Of a DNA stretch of 64,000 nucleotides, positions 1-7,694 are shown piece after piece. The DNA is taken from NCBI RefSeq assembly GCF_004786095.1, contig NZ_RHPJ01000003.1, forward strand, positions 496,001 through 560,000, given 5' to 3'. Within the stretch, counting starts at the first letter, position 1. Every line of letters starts with the position of its first letter. Origin of the DNA: Serinibacter arcticus (GTDB lineage: Bacteria > Actinomycetota > Actinomycetes > Actinomycetales > Beutenbergiaceae). Made by a program: the position numbers and the translations under genes. The notes under the pieces were generated by a model. The model did not search any database. It worked only from the letters and a program-made list of their open reading frames with translations, and was not told the origin of the DNA.

Positions 1-307
1 CAAGGCCGGGCTGATCTCGACCGACGGCGGTGGTCGCTACCCGGCCTCGAGCCTGACGGTGGTCCAGCTGGCCGGCGAGCTCGCCGTGCACGGCCTCGAC
101 ACGCGGCACCTGCGCCTCATGCGCAGCGCCGCGGACCGCCAGGTCGACGTCGTCGCGCAGCTCACCTCACCGCTGCGGGGCCGCCCCAACACCCCGCAGG
201 ACGTGCGGTCGCGCGAGCGTGCCGTCCAGGCCGGGAACGAGCTGTCCACCCTGCTCTCGCGGCTGCACGGCGCGCTGGTGACGTCCGGGGTCGAACGGCT
301 CTTCTGA
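1..307 (+). CDS. ftsR: MerR-family transcriptional regulator, FtsR-type, C-terminal part
   Basis: Only the last ~101 codons are present; the start lies left of the window. The visible part is an alpha-helical MerR tail (reads KAGLISTDGGGRYPASSL at its left edge, ending SGVERLF). The winged-helix domain is mostly outside. The identification rests on context: the stop overlaps the ATG of a DUF151 nuclease by 1 nt (TGATG) and another MerR gene follows, the same order as Rv1828-Rv1829-Rv1830 in Mycobacterium tuberculosis. FtsR of Corynebacterium activates ftsZ; whether this one does so is inference. Confidence 0.75.
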   Translation, partial: KAGLISTDGGGRYPASSLTVVQLAGELAVHGLDTRHLRLMRSAADRQVDVVAQLTSPLRGRPNTPQDVRSRERAVQAGNELSTLLSRLHGALVTSGVERLF

Positions 308-885
308 TGCACCGGATGACCGTCCGCAGCGTTCGGGTCCACGTCCCGCTCGGCGAGGTCGTCCTGATGCTCGAGGCCGACGGTCTCGACATGGTCCTCC
401 CGGTGACGATCGGACCGCGCGAGGGCGCGGCGATCGCGTCGGTCCTCGCGGGCATCGTGCCTCCGCGGCCCCTCACGCACGACCTGCTCCTCGACCTCCT
501 GCGGGCCGCGGGCGCCGAGGTCGTCCGCGTGGAGATCGTCGCGCTGCGGGCCGGGGTCTTCTACGCGGAGATCGTGCTCGACGACGGCGCCCGCGTCGAC
601 GCCCGCACCTCCGATGCCGTGGCCGTCGCACTGCGGGCCGGCGTCCCCGTGCTGTGCGACCCCGACGTGCTCGAGAGCGCCGGCGAGCTCGACACGGGTG
701 AGCCCGACGAGGACGACGCCGGCTCGGGCGCCACCGTGGGCGGCCTCGGCGGCACGGGCGCGTCCGGCACGCCGGGGGAGGGGTCGGGTCCGGCCCCGCG
801 CGCGGCGCGCGAGAGCGAGCTCGCCCAGTTCCGCGCGTTCCTCGAGAGCGTCGAGCCGGAGGACTTCGAGGACACCGAGTCCTGA
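307..885 (+). CDS. Bifunctional nuclease family protein (DUF151)
   Basis: A 192-residue protein. Residues ~1-135 form the compact DUF151 (BFN) fold, with the characteristic LPVTIGPREGAAIA stretch and a TSDAVAVALR stretch near the end of the domain. Family members have reported RNase and DNase activity, but the role in actinobacteria is not established. The C-terminal ~55 residues are Gly/Asp/Glu-rich and probably disordered. The ATG overlaps the stop of the preceding MerR gene (TGATG), so translation is probably coupled. It matches Rv1829 in position and length. Confidence in family is high, in function low. Confidence 0.9.
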   Translation: MHRMTVRSVRVHVPLGEVVLMLEADGLDMVLPVTIGPREGAAIASVLAGIVPPRPLTHDLLLDLLRAAGAEVVRVEIVALRAGVFYAEIVLDDGARVDARTSDAVAVALRAGVPVLCDPDVLESAGELDTGEPDEDDAGSGATVGGLGGTGASGTPGEGSGPAPRAARESELAQFRAFLESVEPEDFEDTES

Positions 886-913
886 CCCTCGCTTGACCCT
901 GGAACGCCGTTCC

Positions 914-935
914 TTGACCTTCAAGTCGAGGTCGA
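914..935. promoter_or_regulatory. Inverted repeat resembling a MerR-family operator
   Basis: TTGACCT, 8 nt, AGGTCGA forms a near-perfect dyad upstream of the second MerR gene. Further TTGAC words occur near 892, 980 and 1007, and a possible -10 (TACGAT) lies at 1046-1051. MerR-type regulators bind dyads between promoter elements, so autoregulation is plausible, but the spacing to a -10 is not canonical here. Confidence 0.35.
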
Positions 936-1091
936 GACTCGCCGTCGAGATCCGACTCGGCGTGTCGCGGCGAGGTGCGTTGACGCACCCCCGGTCGCTG
1001 CCTAGGTTGACACGTGGAAGCTCGTCCGCCAGGCGCGGGGAGCGCTACGATGAGGAAGTTGTCACGGTCCTGTGGCCGGGAGGAGATGCGG

Positions 1092-1676
1092 GTGTCCAGC
1101 AGCGAGGCAGGTGCGGCCCCGGCCACCCACCAGATCAGTCAGGGTCTCCTCTTCGGTGAGGAGCTCCCCGATCTCGACCAGAACACCGGCTACCGCGGTC
1201 TCACCGCGTGCCGTGCGGCCGGCATCACCTACCGCCAGCTGGACTACTGGGCGCGGACCGGGCTCGTGGAGCCCAGCGTCCGCCCCGCGACGGGGTCCGG
1301 CACCCAGCGCCTCTACTCCTTCCGTGACGTCCTCGTCCTCAAGGTCGTCAAGCGTCTGCTCGACACGGGTGTCTCGCTGCAGCAGATCCGCCAGGCCGTG
1401 GAGCACCTGCGCGAGCGCGGTGTCGAGGACCTGGCCCGCATCACGCTGATGAGCGACGGCGCGTCCGTCTACGAGTGCACCTCCGCCGACGAGGTCTTCG
1501 ACCTCGTTCAGGGCGGCCAGGGCGTCTTCGGGATCGCGGTCGGCCGTGTCTGGCGCGAGGTCGAGGCCACCATCGCGACGTTCCCGGTCGAGTCGACCGA
1601 GGAGGCCGCCCCCGCCGCCCCGCACCCCAGCGACGAGCTGGCCCGGCGTCGCGCGGCCAAGGCCGAAGCGGTCTGA
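1092..1676 (+). CDS. MerR-family transcriptional regulator (Rv1830-like)
   Basis: A 194-residue regulator. The HTH begins at about residue 38 (CRAAGITYRQLDYWARTGLV), with the wing residues GTQRLYSFRDV, followed by a helix with the VSLQQIRQAV motif and a C-terminal effector or dimer domain. Start chosen at GTG 1092 because a strong Shine-Dalgarno GGGAGGAG (1078-1085) lies 6 nt upstream; an in-frame ATG at 1086 is too close to that site. The ~205 bp gap from the DUF151 gene carries its own promoter-like words, so it can be transcribed separately. This is the third member of the conserved ftsR-DUF151-MerR set. Confidence 0.9.
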   Translation: MSSSEAGAAPATHQISQGLLFGEELPDLDQNTGYRGLTACRAAGITYRQLDYWARTGLVEPSVRPATGSGTQRLYSFRDVLVLKVVKRLLDTGVSLQQIRQAVEHLRERGVEDLARITLMSDGASVYECTSADEVFDLVQGGQGVFGIAVGRVWREVEATIATFPVESTEEAAPAAPHPSDELARRRAAKAEAV

Positions 1677-1697
1677 CCGCAGCGCCCACGAGATCCA

Positions 1698-1734
1698 CGA
1701 ACGGCCCGTCACCTCGGAGGTGGCGGGCCGTTCG
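1698..1734 (+). terminator. Intrinsic terminator hairpin after the MerR gene
   Basis: A 17-bp stem around the centre at ~1716 (arms CGAACGGCCCGTCACCTC and its complement, one G:T pair), 21 nt after the stop codon. There is no strong T-run, which is usual for actinobacterial terminators. Confidence 0.8.
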
Positions 1735-1797
1735 GCGTTCCGGGTGGTCGGCGTTCCGGGTGGTCGGTGTTCTGGGTGGTCGGTGTTTCGGGTAGCC
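1734..1797. repeat. Four tandem copies of a 16-bp G-rich unit
   Basis: Unit GGCGTTCCGGGTGGTC repeats with exact 16-bp period, with 1-4 substitutions in copies 3 and 4. It lies in the convergent gap between the MerR terminator and the DUF1697 stop and codes for nothing I can support. Similar GGTGG-rich short repeats recur elsewhere in this window. Confidence 0.85.
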
Positions 1798-1834
1798 GAC
1801 GAGGCAGGGACCGCGGGGGAGAAGGTCCGTGGCG

Positions 1835-2437
1835 TCAGCCGTGGGTGAGGCGCGCGAGGGTGCGCAGGTTCCGCGTCGTGGTCAGCGACGTGCGGGAGAG
1901 CCTCTCGACGGCCTTCGACACCGGCGTGCTGAGGCTCGAACCGCGGGGGCACCACCAGTACAGGACGCCGACACCCGCGGCCACGGCCTCGTCGACCTCC
2001 CCGGCCGCCGACGCTCCCGGCGTCGGCACCACCGCGGCGACCGTCTCGAACGCGGTGCCCGCCGCGTCCGGGTCGCCCAGCAGCACGACGTAGGCGTGGT
2101 GCGTCTCCGAGTCGGCCGCGTAGGGGCACGCGTCGACGACGGCCGTCAGCGCCACCTGCGACAGCACGACGACGCGCACCTCACGACCGAACCGCACCAG
2201 CAGCGCCGCCTCGACGCGGGCTCGAACATCGGCACCATCGAGCTCGTCGGCCGGCGGGGCGTCAGCACCGGTCCCGTCGCCGTCGCCACCCACCGTGACG
2301 AGCGCGTTCCCACTCGCGAGCACCGTGCGGACGTCGATGAATCCGGCCTCCGCCAGCGCTGAGCGCAGATCGGCGGATCGCACGGTGACCCCACCGACGT
2401 TCACGCCTCGCAGCAGCACCGCCCAGCGCGAGCTCAC
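1835..2437 (-). CDS. DUF1697 domain-containing protein
   Basis: A 200-residue protein covering the whole DUF1697 family (begins SSRWAVLLRGVNVGG; conserved LASGNALV and the C-terminal TTRNLRTLARL). The family's function is unknown. The start is a GTG overlapping the TGA of the upstream hydrolase by 4 bp (GTGA), so it is probably translated by coupling. An Asp/Gly/Ala-rich insertion at ~residues 50-70 is the only variable region. It ends convergently with the MerR gene, with a terminator and repeat between. Confidence 0.85.
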   Translation of the reverse strand: MSSRWAVLLRGVNVGGVTVRSADLRSALAEAGFIDVRTVLASGNALVTVGGDGDGTGADAPPADELDGADVRARVEAALLVRFGREVRVVVLSQVALTAVVDACPYAADSETHHAYVVLLGDPDAAGTAFETVAAVVPTPGASAAGEVDEAVAAGVGVLYWWCPRGSSLSTPVSKAVERLSRTSLTTTRNLRTLARLTHG

Positions 2438-3234
2438 CCGTCCTTCTCCGATCCTGACTCGAACCCTGCCGACCCGACACCCGCCGACTCGTCCACCCCT
2501 GCCACGTCCTCGGGATCGCGCACGCCTCCGCCGCCGACCGCCTCGAGGATCGCGGCCCCGAGGTCCGCGGGACGCGTGAGCTGGGGCCAGTGCCCGGTGG
2601 GAAGGTCGATCCAGCGCAGATCCGTCAGCAATGACAGCTCGTGCACGTAGGAGTGCCACGGGTGCTCCGCCACGAACATCTCCGACAGCGCCCGGGCGCT
2701 GAACTCGCACGCGATGACCGTCGCCGGAACGTCGTAGCGGCGCTCGTCGGACAGCTCCTGGACGCCGGACGCGACGGCTGCGGGCACGGGGACCGCGATC
2801 GACCGGAAGTGGTCGCGCAGCTCGGGCGTCAGGCCGACGAGGTCGGCGTCGTCGAACACGTCCCAGTCCGGCAGCGCGACGAGGCCGTCCACCGCGGGAA
2901 GCTCGTCGTTGATGACGCCGCCGGCGCCGAGGGGGGCGGCGTCGACGTAGATCGCCCGCGCGACCCGGTCCGGTCGGGCGTCCACGGCGGCGTGGATGAC
3001 CGCGGCACCGCCGGAGTGACCCACGAGGACCACGCGATCGTCGGTGTCGTCGATCAGGGCGACGACGGCGTCGACCTGGTCGCGGAGCGTCACGTCGGCG
3101 CGGCGGGGGTGGTCCGTCTCCGCACCGGCCGGGGTGACGGGAACCACGCGGTGGCCGGCGGCCACGAGCGGGGGAGTGACGGCGTCCCACGAGGACGCGT
3201 CCAACCAGAATCCGGGGACGAGGATGATCTCCAT
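2434..3234 (-). CDS. Alpha/beta hydrolase
   Basis: A 266-residue cytoplasmic alpha/beta hydrolase. Visible features: N-terminal ILVPGFWLDASSWD oxyanion segment, nucleophile elbow GHSGG (Ser ~74), and a late His in the TGHWPQLTRP segment near residue 221 as expected for a catalytic triad. It resembles the EstC/salicylate-esterase-like family, but the substrate cannot be told. The last ~35 residues are a low-complexity tail. The ATG is preceded by TAGCCT with a 6-nt gap and no Shine-Dalgarno, which implies a leaderless transcript; DUF1697 follows in the same operon. Confidence 0.85.
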   Translation of the reverse strand: MEIILVPGFWLDASSWDAVTPPLVAAGHRVVPVTPAGAETDHPRRADVTLRDQVDAVVALIDDTDDRVVLVGHSGGAAVIHAAVDARPDRVARAIYVDAAPLGAGGVINDELPAVDGLVALPDWDVFDDADLVGLTPELRDHFRSIAVPVPAAVASGVQELSDERRYDVPATVIACEFSARALSEMFVAEHPWHSYVHELSLLTDLRWIDLPTGHWPQLTRPADLGAAILEAVGGGGVRDPEDVAGVDESAGVGSAGFESGSEKDG

Positions 3235-3240
3235 GGGCCC

Positions 3241-3246
3241 AGGCTA
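3241..3246 (-). promoter_or_regulatory. -10 element of the hydrolase gene (leaderless)
   Basis: TAGCCT on the minus strand, 6 nt before the ATG, with no ribosome site between; the transcript should start at or next to the A of the start codon. Confidence 0.6.
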
Positions 3247-3266
3247 GGACCCACCGCCGACATCCG

Positions 3267-3899
3267 TCAGGGGCGCGGTGCACCATCCTCGCGCGGCGCC
3301 GGCGGGACGTAGGTCCGGTCGGCGTCGGTGATGGCGCGCACCACGCGGCAGGGCGTGCCGACGGCCACGACCATCGGCGGAACGTCGCGCGTCACCACGC
3401 TGCCCGCACCGACGATCGAGCCCGCCCCGATGGTGATGCCGGGCAGGATCGTCACGTTCGCGCCGATCCAGACGTCGTCCTCGATGCGGACCGGCAGCGA
3501 GAACTGGCCCCCGCCCACGCGCAGCTCCGGGTGGATCGGGTGGCCCGCCGTCGTGATCGTGACGTTCGGGGCGATCATGACGCGGTCGCCGATGACGATC
3601 TCGGCGTCGTCGACCAGCGTGAGGTTGAAGTTGCCGAAGAAGTCGGCGCCGATGTGCACGTGGCTGCCGTAGGAGGCGTGCAGCGGCGGTTCGATCCACG
3701 CGCCCTCGCCGACGGTCCCGAGGATCTCGCCGAGCATCCGGGTGCGCTCGGCGGTCTCGCGCGGTCGGGTCGCGTTGTAGTCGTGGATGCGCTCCTTGCC
3801 CGCCAGGCGCTCCTCCTCGAGCCACTCCAGCCCGGGGCCGTAGTCGACGTAGAGCTCGCCGTCGTTGAGGGTGCGGTGCATGGACTCGGGGGTGGTCAC
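3267..3899 (-). CDS. Sugar O-acetyltransferase (maltose/galactoside acetyltransferase-like, LbH fold)
   Basis: A 210-residue left-handed beta-helix acetyltransferase of the LacA/NodL/Maa group. An N-terminal helical Mac domain (GELYVDYGPGLE..., LAGKERIHDYNATRP) is followed by hexapeptide repeats; the active-site His sits in TTAGHPIHPELR and the coil ends with WIGANVTILPGITIGAGSIV. It acetylates a sugar hydroxyl from acetyl-CoA; the substrate is unknown. Its ATG overlaps the stop of the upstream MFS gene by 4 bp (ATGA), so the two are co-translated; possibly the transported sugar is modified. Confidence 0.9.
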   Translation of the reverse strand: MTTPESMHRTLNDGELYVDYGPGLEWLEEERLAGKERIHDYNATRPRETAERTRMLGEILGTVGEGAWIEPPLHASYGSHVHIGADFFGNFNLTLVDDAEIVIGDRVMIAPNVTITTAGHPIHPELRVGGGQFSLPVRIEDDVWIGANVTILPGITIGAGSIVGAGSVVTRDVPPMVVAVGTPCRVVRAITDADRTYVPPAPREDGAPRP

Positions 3900-5200
3900 G
3901 AGACCTCCTGGGTGGGGTTCGGGGTGGTGGCCGGGTAAGCGGTGGGTGCGTCGCCGTCGTCGTGGACGGGCGTGCGCATGGCGCGGGGCGTCACGACGGC
4001 TGCCGCCACCACGAGCGCCAGCACGGCGAGCATCGCGTTGCGCAGGCCGTAGTGCTCGCCGAGCAGGCCGAGCAGGGGCGGTCCGACCAGGAAGGCGATG
4101 TAGCCCGCCGTCGCGACGGCGCTGACCTGGGCGGCCGAGTCGGTGGGGTGGTCACCCGCGGCCGAGACGACCACGGGGAAGCCGAGCGACGCGCCGAGGC
4201 CCCACAGCAGCACGGCGACACCGGCGAGCACGGGGGAGGGGGAGAACACGACCAGGGCGATCCCGACGCCGGCGGTGATGACACCGACCTGCAGGACCGG
4301 GCCGCGGCCGTAGCGGTCGATGAACCACGAGCCGGTGAAGCGCCCCACGGTCATGGCGACGGCGAAGCCCGTGAACACGAGCGATCCGACGGTGGCGTCG
4401 AGGCCGTGCCCGTCGACCATGATCAGCGGCAGCCAGTCGTTGGCGGCGCCCTCGGCCAGGGCCATGCCGAGCAGCAGCACGGCGAGCGTGATCACGGTCG
4501 GGCGGCGCAGCACCTGCAGCATGCCCGCCGGAGGACGCGCCGTCGCCGGGGTCGCGCTGCCGTCGATCGCCTGCGCGGCCACGGCGGCGCGCAGGCCCGT
4601 CCGGGCCGGGAGCCCCGGCAGCGCCCACACGAAGAGCACGACGCCGATCACCGTGACGGTCAGGAGGTGCCACTGCGGCGGGACGTCCTGCGACGTCGCG
4701 AGGATGCCGCCGACGGCGCCGATCACGGTGCCGAGGCTGAAGCAGCCGTGCATCGCCGGGAGCACCGAGCGTCCGAGCGCCTTCTCGACGGCGGCGCCCT
4801 CGATGTTGAGCGCGATCTCGGTCAGTCCCATACCGAGGCCGAACAGCATGAGGCCGAGGAAGATGCCGACGGAGGCGCCGAGACCGGATCCGACCGTCAG
4901 GACGGCCATGCCCAGCGTGATGCTGGCGCACCCGGCGACGGCGACCGGGCGGCAGCCGACCCGCGCGACGATCGGGCCGGAGCTCAGCACGCCGACCATC
5001 GACCCGATCGAGAGGCCGAGCAGCAGGAGGCCCATCTGGGCGGTGGACGCCTCGACCGAGTCGCGGATCGCCGGGGTGCGCGTGACCCAGGTGGCCAACG
5101 AGAGCCCGAAGACGACGAAGCAGGCAAACAGCGAGCTGCGCCAGCGCAGGTCACGGGAGTGGTCGACGGCGGCGGGGGAGCCGGAGTGTTGCGTACGCAC
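3896..5200 (-). CDS. MFS transporter (YbjJ-like, 12 TM)
   Basis: About 434 residues with twelve hydrophobic segments. The first membrane helix is SLFACFVVFGLSLATWVTR; a central cytoplasmic loop (~residues 200-230) is polar. Sequence style matches the YbjJ-type efflux/sugar MFS proteins; substrate unknown. Start: GTG at 5200 is 6 nt after TAGACT, giving a leaderless transcript; a GTG at 5206 directly abuts the -10 and is less likely. First gene of an operon with the acetyltransferase. Confidence 0.88.
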   Translation of the reverse strand: MRTQHSGSPAAVDHSRDLRWRSSLFACFVVFGLSLATWVTRTPAIRDSVEASTAQMGLLLLGLSIGSMVGVLSSGPIVARVGCRPVAVAGCASITLGMAVLTVGSGLGASVGIFLGLMLFGLGMGLTEIALNIEGAAVEKALGRSVLPAMHGCFSLGTVIGAVGGILATSQDVPPQWHLLTVTVIGVVLFVWALPGLPARTGLRAAVAAQAIDGSATPATARPPAGMLQVLRRPTVITLAVLLLGMALAEGAANDWLPLIMVDGHGLDATVGSLVFTGFAVAMTVGRFTGSWFIDRYGRGPVLQVGVITAGVGIALVVFSPSPVLAGVAVLLWGLGASLGFPVVVSAAGDHPTDSAAQVSAVATAGYIAFLVGPPLLGLLGEHYGLRNAMLAVLALVVAAAVVTPRAMRTPVHDDGDAPTAYPATTPNPTQEVS

Positions 5201-5206
5201 GTACAC

Positions 5207-5212
5207 AGTCTA
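5207..5212 (-). promoter_or_regulatory. -10 element of the MFS gene (leaderless)
   Basis: TAGACT followed by 6 nt and GTG at 5200, with no Shine-Dalgarno; used here to decide the start. Confidence 0.55.
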
Positions 5213-5280
5213 GGGCTCGCCACTGATCCGCCCACGCCGGGCCCGTGCGCGACACCTCCGGGAGTGGCAGGGTGTCGGCC

Positions 5281-6387
5281 ATGCCGTCGGACCCGATCGT
5301 CCATCAGCCGCCGAAGGCCCGCGCGGGGGACCGCGTGGCGGTGCTGTCGCCGTCGTTCGCCGCCCCGGGCTTCGCCCCCGCGGTGCACGAGCAGGCGATG
5401 CGTCGCCTCGAGGCGGCGACGGGGCTCGTTCCCGTCGAGTACCCGACCACGCGGCAGCTGGGCGCGAGCGCGACGGCGCGTGCCGCGGACCTCAACGCCG
5501 CCTTCGCCGACCCGAGCATCCGCGCCGTGCTGGCGACGATCGGCGGTGATGACCAGATCACCGTCATCCCGCACCTCGATCAGGCGCTCGTCCGTGCCGA
5601 TCCGAAGCCGTTCCTCGGCTACAGCGACAACACCAACCTTCTGGTGTGGCTGTGGGGTCAGGGGGTGGCGGGGTTCTACGGCGGCTCCACGCAGGTCCAT
5701 CTCGGACCCGGCCCGGCGATCGACGAGGTCCACCTGGCCTCGCTCCGGGCCGCGCTCCTGACCGGCGGCCGACTCGAGATCACCGACCCGGGGGAGTCGG
5801 AGGACGTCGGCCACGACTGGCTCGACCCACGGGCGCTGACCGAGACCGGTGAGCGCGAGCCGACGCGCCCCTGGCAGTGGGCGGGGCCGGCGCACGCCGT
5901 CACCGGGCCGACGTGGGGCGGCTGCCTCGAGGTGCTCGAATGGATCCTGGTGGCCGGTCGGCTGCAGCACGAGGATCGGCTCGACGGCGCCGTCCTGCTG
6001 GTGGAGACCTCCGAGGAGATGCCCGAAGCCCTACGGGTCGGCCGCATCCTGCGCAACCTGGGGGAGCGAGGCCTGCTCGGGCGGGTCGCCGGCGTGCTGG
6101 CGGCGCGTCCTCCGGTGAGCGACCACGCGGACCGACCCGACGCCGTCGAGCGCGGTCGACGGCGCGATGCCCAGCGCGACGCGGTCATCGACGTGGTGGG
6201 GTCCTATAACCCCGACGCCGTCGTGTGCGTGGGCGTGCCGTTCGGACACACGCGGCCACAGTGGATCGTGCCGTACGGCGGCGAGATGACCCTCGACGGC
6301 GGATCGCGGCGGGTGTTCGCCGACTACGGACCGAGCGAGACGGGTGAGCTCACGGACGCGCGTCGAGCCATCGTCCGAGCGCGATGA
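5281..6387 (+). CDS. S66-family LD-carboxypeptidase / MccF-like protein, nucleophile Ser replaced
   Basis: A 368-residue protein with the two-domain S66 architecture. The conserved oxyanion/nucleophile loop reads IGGDDQ (residues 87-92), GYSDNTNLL follows, and the Glu and His of the family triad are visible as VETSEE (Glu242) and FGHTRP (His323). In LD-carboxypeptidases and MccF the loop is GGxxS; here Gln92 occupies the Ser position, so either this subfamily uses different chemistry or does not hydrolyse. Start at ATG 5281; a GTG at 5272 is possible. The 3' end overlaps a convergent small gene by 38 bp. Confidence 0.85.
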   Translation: MPSDPIVHQPPKARAGDRVAVLSPSFAAPGFAPAVHEQAMRRLEAATGLVPVEYPTTRQLGASATARAADLNAAFADPSIRAVLATIGGDDQITVIPHLDQALVRADPKPFLGYSDNTNLLVWLWGQGVAGFYGGSTQVHLGPGPAIDEVHLASLRAALLTGGRLEITDPGESEDVGHDWLDPRALTETGEREPTRPWQWAGPAHAVTGPTWGGCLEVLEWILVAGRLQHEDRLDGAVLLVETSEEMPEALRVGRILRNLGERGLLGRVAGVLAARPPVSDHADRPDAVERGRRRDAQRDAVIDVVGSYNPDAVVCVGVPFGHTRPQWIVPYGGEMTLDGGSRRVFADYGPSETGELTDARRAIVRAR

Positions 6388-6691
6388 GGCTGAGGTCGGC
6401 GTGCGATGCGACCTCGTCGACCGTCAGGCCCTTCCGCTGCAGCAGTCGAGTGAGCTCGACGATGCGGTCGACGTGCGCCACGAGGGCCGAGCCGTCGGGT
6501 GCCGCGGTCGAACCACCGTGGTCAGCAGTGCAGTCGTGCAGCGTCTCCAGCAGCTCGGCCTCGGCGCGCAGCTGACGAACGAGCGCGTGGTCGGTCGCGT
6601 CCAGCTCCCGGGGCGGCCTCGCCGACGAGGTCGACGTACCGTCGGGGTGGTCGGTGAACGTGAACGACCAGTCGGGGGACGGGTCGGGCAT
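6350..6691 (-). CDS. Small hypothetical protein
   Basis: A 113-residue protein that I do not recognise. Residues ~1-28 are polar; the rest is predicted helical, with an LxxxDEVASHADLSLIALGRWL segment near the C-terminus that looks helix-turn-helix-like but is too weak to call. Support for a real gene: a good Shine-Dalgarno (GAGGAG) ~8 nt before the ATG, reasonable composition, and an AT-rich palindrome upstream. Its 3' end overlaps the S66 gene by 38 bp on the opposite strand. Confidence 0.6.
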   Translation of the reverse strand: MPDPSPDWSFTFTDHPDGTSTSSARPPRELDATDHALVRQLRAEAELLETLHDCTADHGGSTAAPDGSALVAHVDRIVELTRLLQRKGLTVDEVASHADLSLIALGRWLDARP

Positions 6692-6733
6692 GGTGCTGAC
6701 TCCTCGATCGGGCTGGCGCCGCCGTGTATTGAC

Positions 6734-6747
6734 ATAATGTCCATTAT
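6734..6747. promoter_or_regulatory. Perfect AT-rich inverted repeat (possible operator)
   Basis: ATAATG-TC-CATTAT, 43 bp upstream of the small hypothetical gene. It overlaps a TTGACA (6729-6734, plus strand). The run is strikingly AT-rich against ~73% GC surroundings, which suggests selection for a protein-binding site rather than chance. Confidence 0.55.
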
Positions 6748-6863
6748 CGGCGGTAGGGACAGGGTGCCGTTCTCACGCGCAACCACACAACCACGGCCTT
6801 GGTCGTGCCGTCGAGACGGACCGCCGAGCACAGAAACGTCTCGCGTCGCCGGCGCGCTGGTCC

Positions 6864-6869
6864 TAGGGT
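6864..6869 (+). promoter_or_regulatory. -10 element of the DHFR-like gene
   Basis: TAGGGT about 37 nt upstream of the GTG start; the leader would contain the GGAG ribosome site at 6897-6900. Confidence 0.45.
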
Positions 6870-6905
6870 CCGTGTCAGCACCCGCCGACCATGAACGGAG
6901 CTCCC

Positions 6906-7517
6906 GTGCGACGACTCGTCTACTACGTCGCGACCTCGCTCGACGGCCGCATCGCCGGCCCCGACGACGACGTCACGATCTTTCCGTTCGACGACGACTA
7001 CGGCCGCGAGCTCGCCGCCGACTGGAGCGACGCCCTGCCCACCGTGGTCCTCCACGGCTACGGCGTCGAGCCGAGTGGCACCCGCTGGGACACCGTCATC
7101 ATGGGTCGGCGCACGTTCCAGCCCGCGATCGATGCCGGGCTCGCCGACCCGTACGCGCACCTCGACACCTACGTCGTCTCCACGACGCTCTCACCGTCGG
7201 AGTTCCCCGACGTCACGATCGTCGACGCGGATCCGGCAGCATTCGTGTCCGAGCTGCTCCGCCGACCCGGCGGCGACGTCTGGCTGTGCGGCGGTGGGCG
7301 ACTCGCCGCTGCGCTCGCACCACAGATCGACCGGCTCGTGCTCAAGGTCAACCCGGTCGTCGCGGGCGCCGGGACGGCGCTGTTCGACGGCACCGACCAC
7401 CCGGTCGACCTGTCGCGCTGGCAGCTCGTCGACCATCGGGCCTACGACCTCGGCGTCGTCGTGCTCACCTACGACCGCCTCCCTGGCGGCGACGGCGAAC
7501 GGAACCCCGTCGGCTGA
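6906..7517 (+). CDS. Dihydrofolate reductase family protein (RibD C-terminal domain type)
   Basis: A 203-residue reductase of the DHFR/RibD_C superfamily: RRLVYYVATSLDGRIAGPDD at the N-terminus, VIMGRRTF, then the glycine-rich cofactor loop WLCGGGRLAAAL near residue 130. Such proteins use NAD(P)H; they are common actinobacterial paralogues of the riboflavin reductase domain with unknown substrates. Start at GTG 6906 because GGAG sits 5 nt upstream; an ATG at 6891 has no ribosome site. It stands alone, and I do not link it to riboflavin synthesis. Confidence 0.82.
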   Translation: MRRLVYYVATSLDGRIAGPDDDVTIFPFDDDYGRELAADWSDALPTVVLHGYGVEPSGTRWDTVIMGRRTFQPAIDAGLADPYAHLDTYVVSTTLSPSEFPDVTIVDADPAAFVSELLRRPGGDVWLCGGGRLAAALAPQIDRLVLKVNPVVAGAGTALFDGTDHPVDLSRWQLVDHRAYDLGVVVLTYDRLPGGDGERNPVG

Positions 7518-7694
7518 CGCACGAGGCGTGCGCGGCTCGCCGGGAGTGGCACGCCGACGCGGTCGGCGACGTAGCCGTCCGTACGGTGACCGCCATCATC
7601 GACTCTCCCGCGCGACGCCCGTAGCGTGGAACGAGCCGGGGGAACGGCCGAACCGTCGGACGACGGGGTCGTCGGCGTCGGGCGAGGAGACCAC

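Noticed and set aside
6891-6906. ATG 6891 as the start of the DHFR-like gene
   Set aside because: No ribosome site precedes it, while GTG 6906 has GGAG at 5 nt and matches the family N-terminus.
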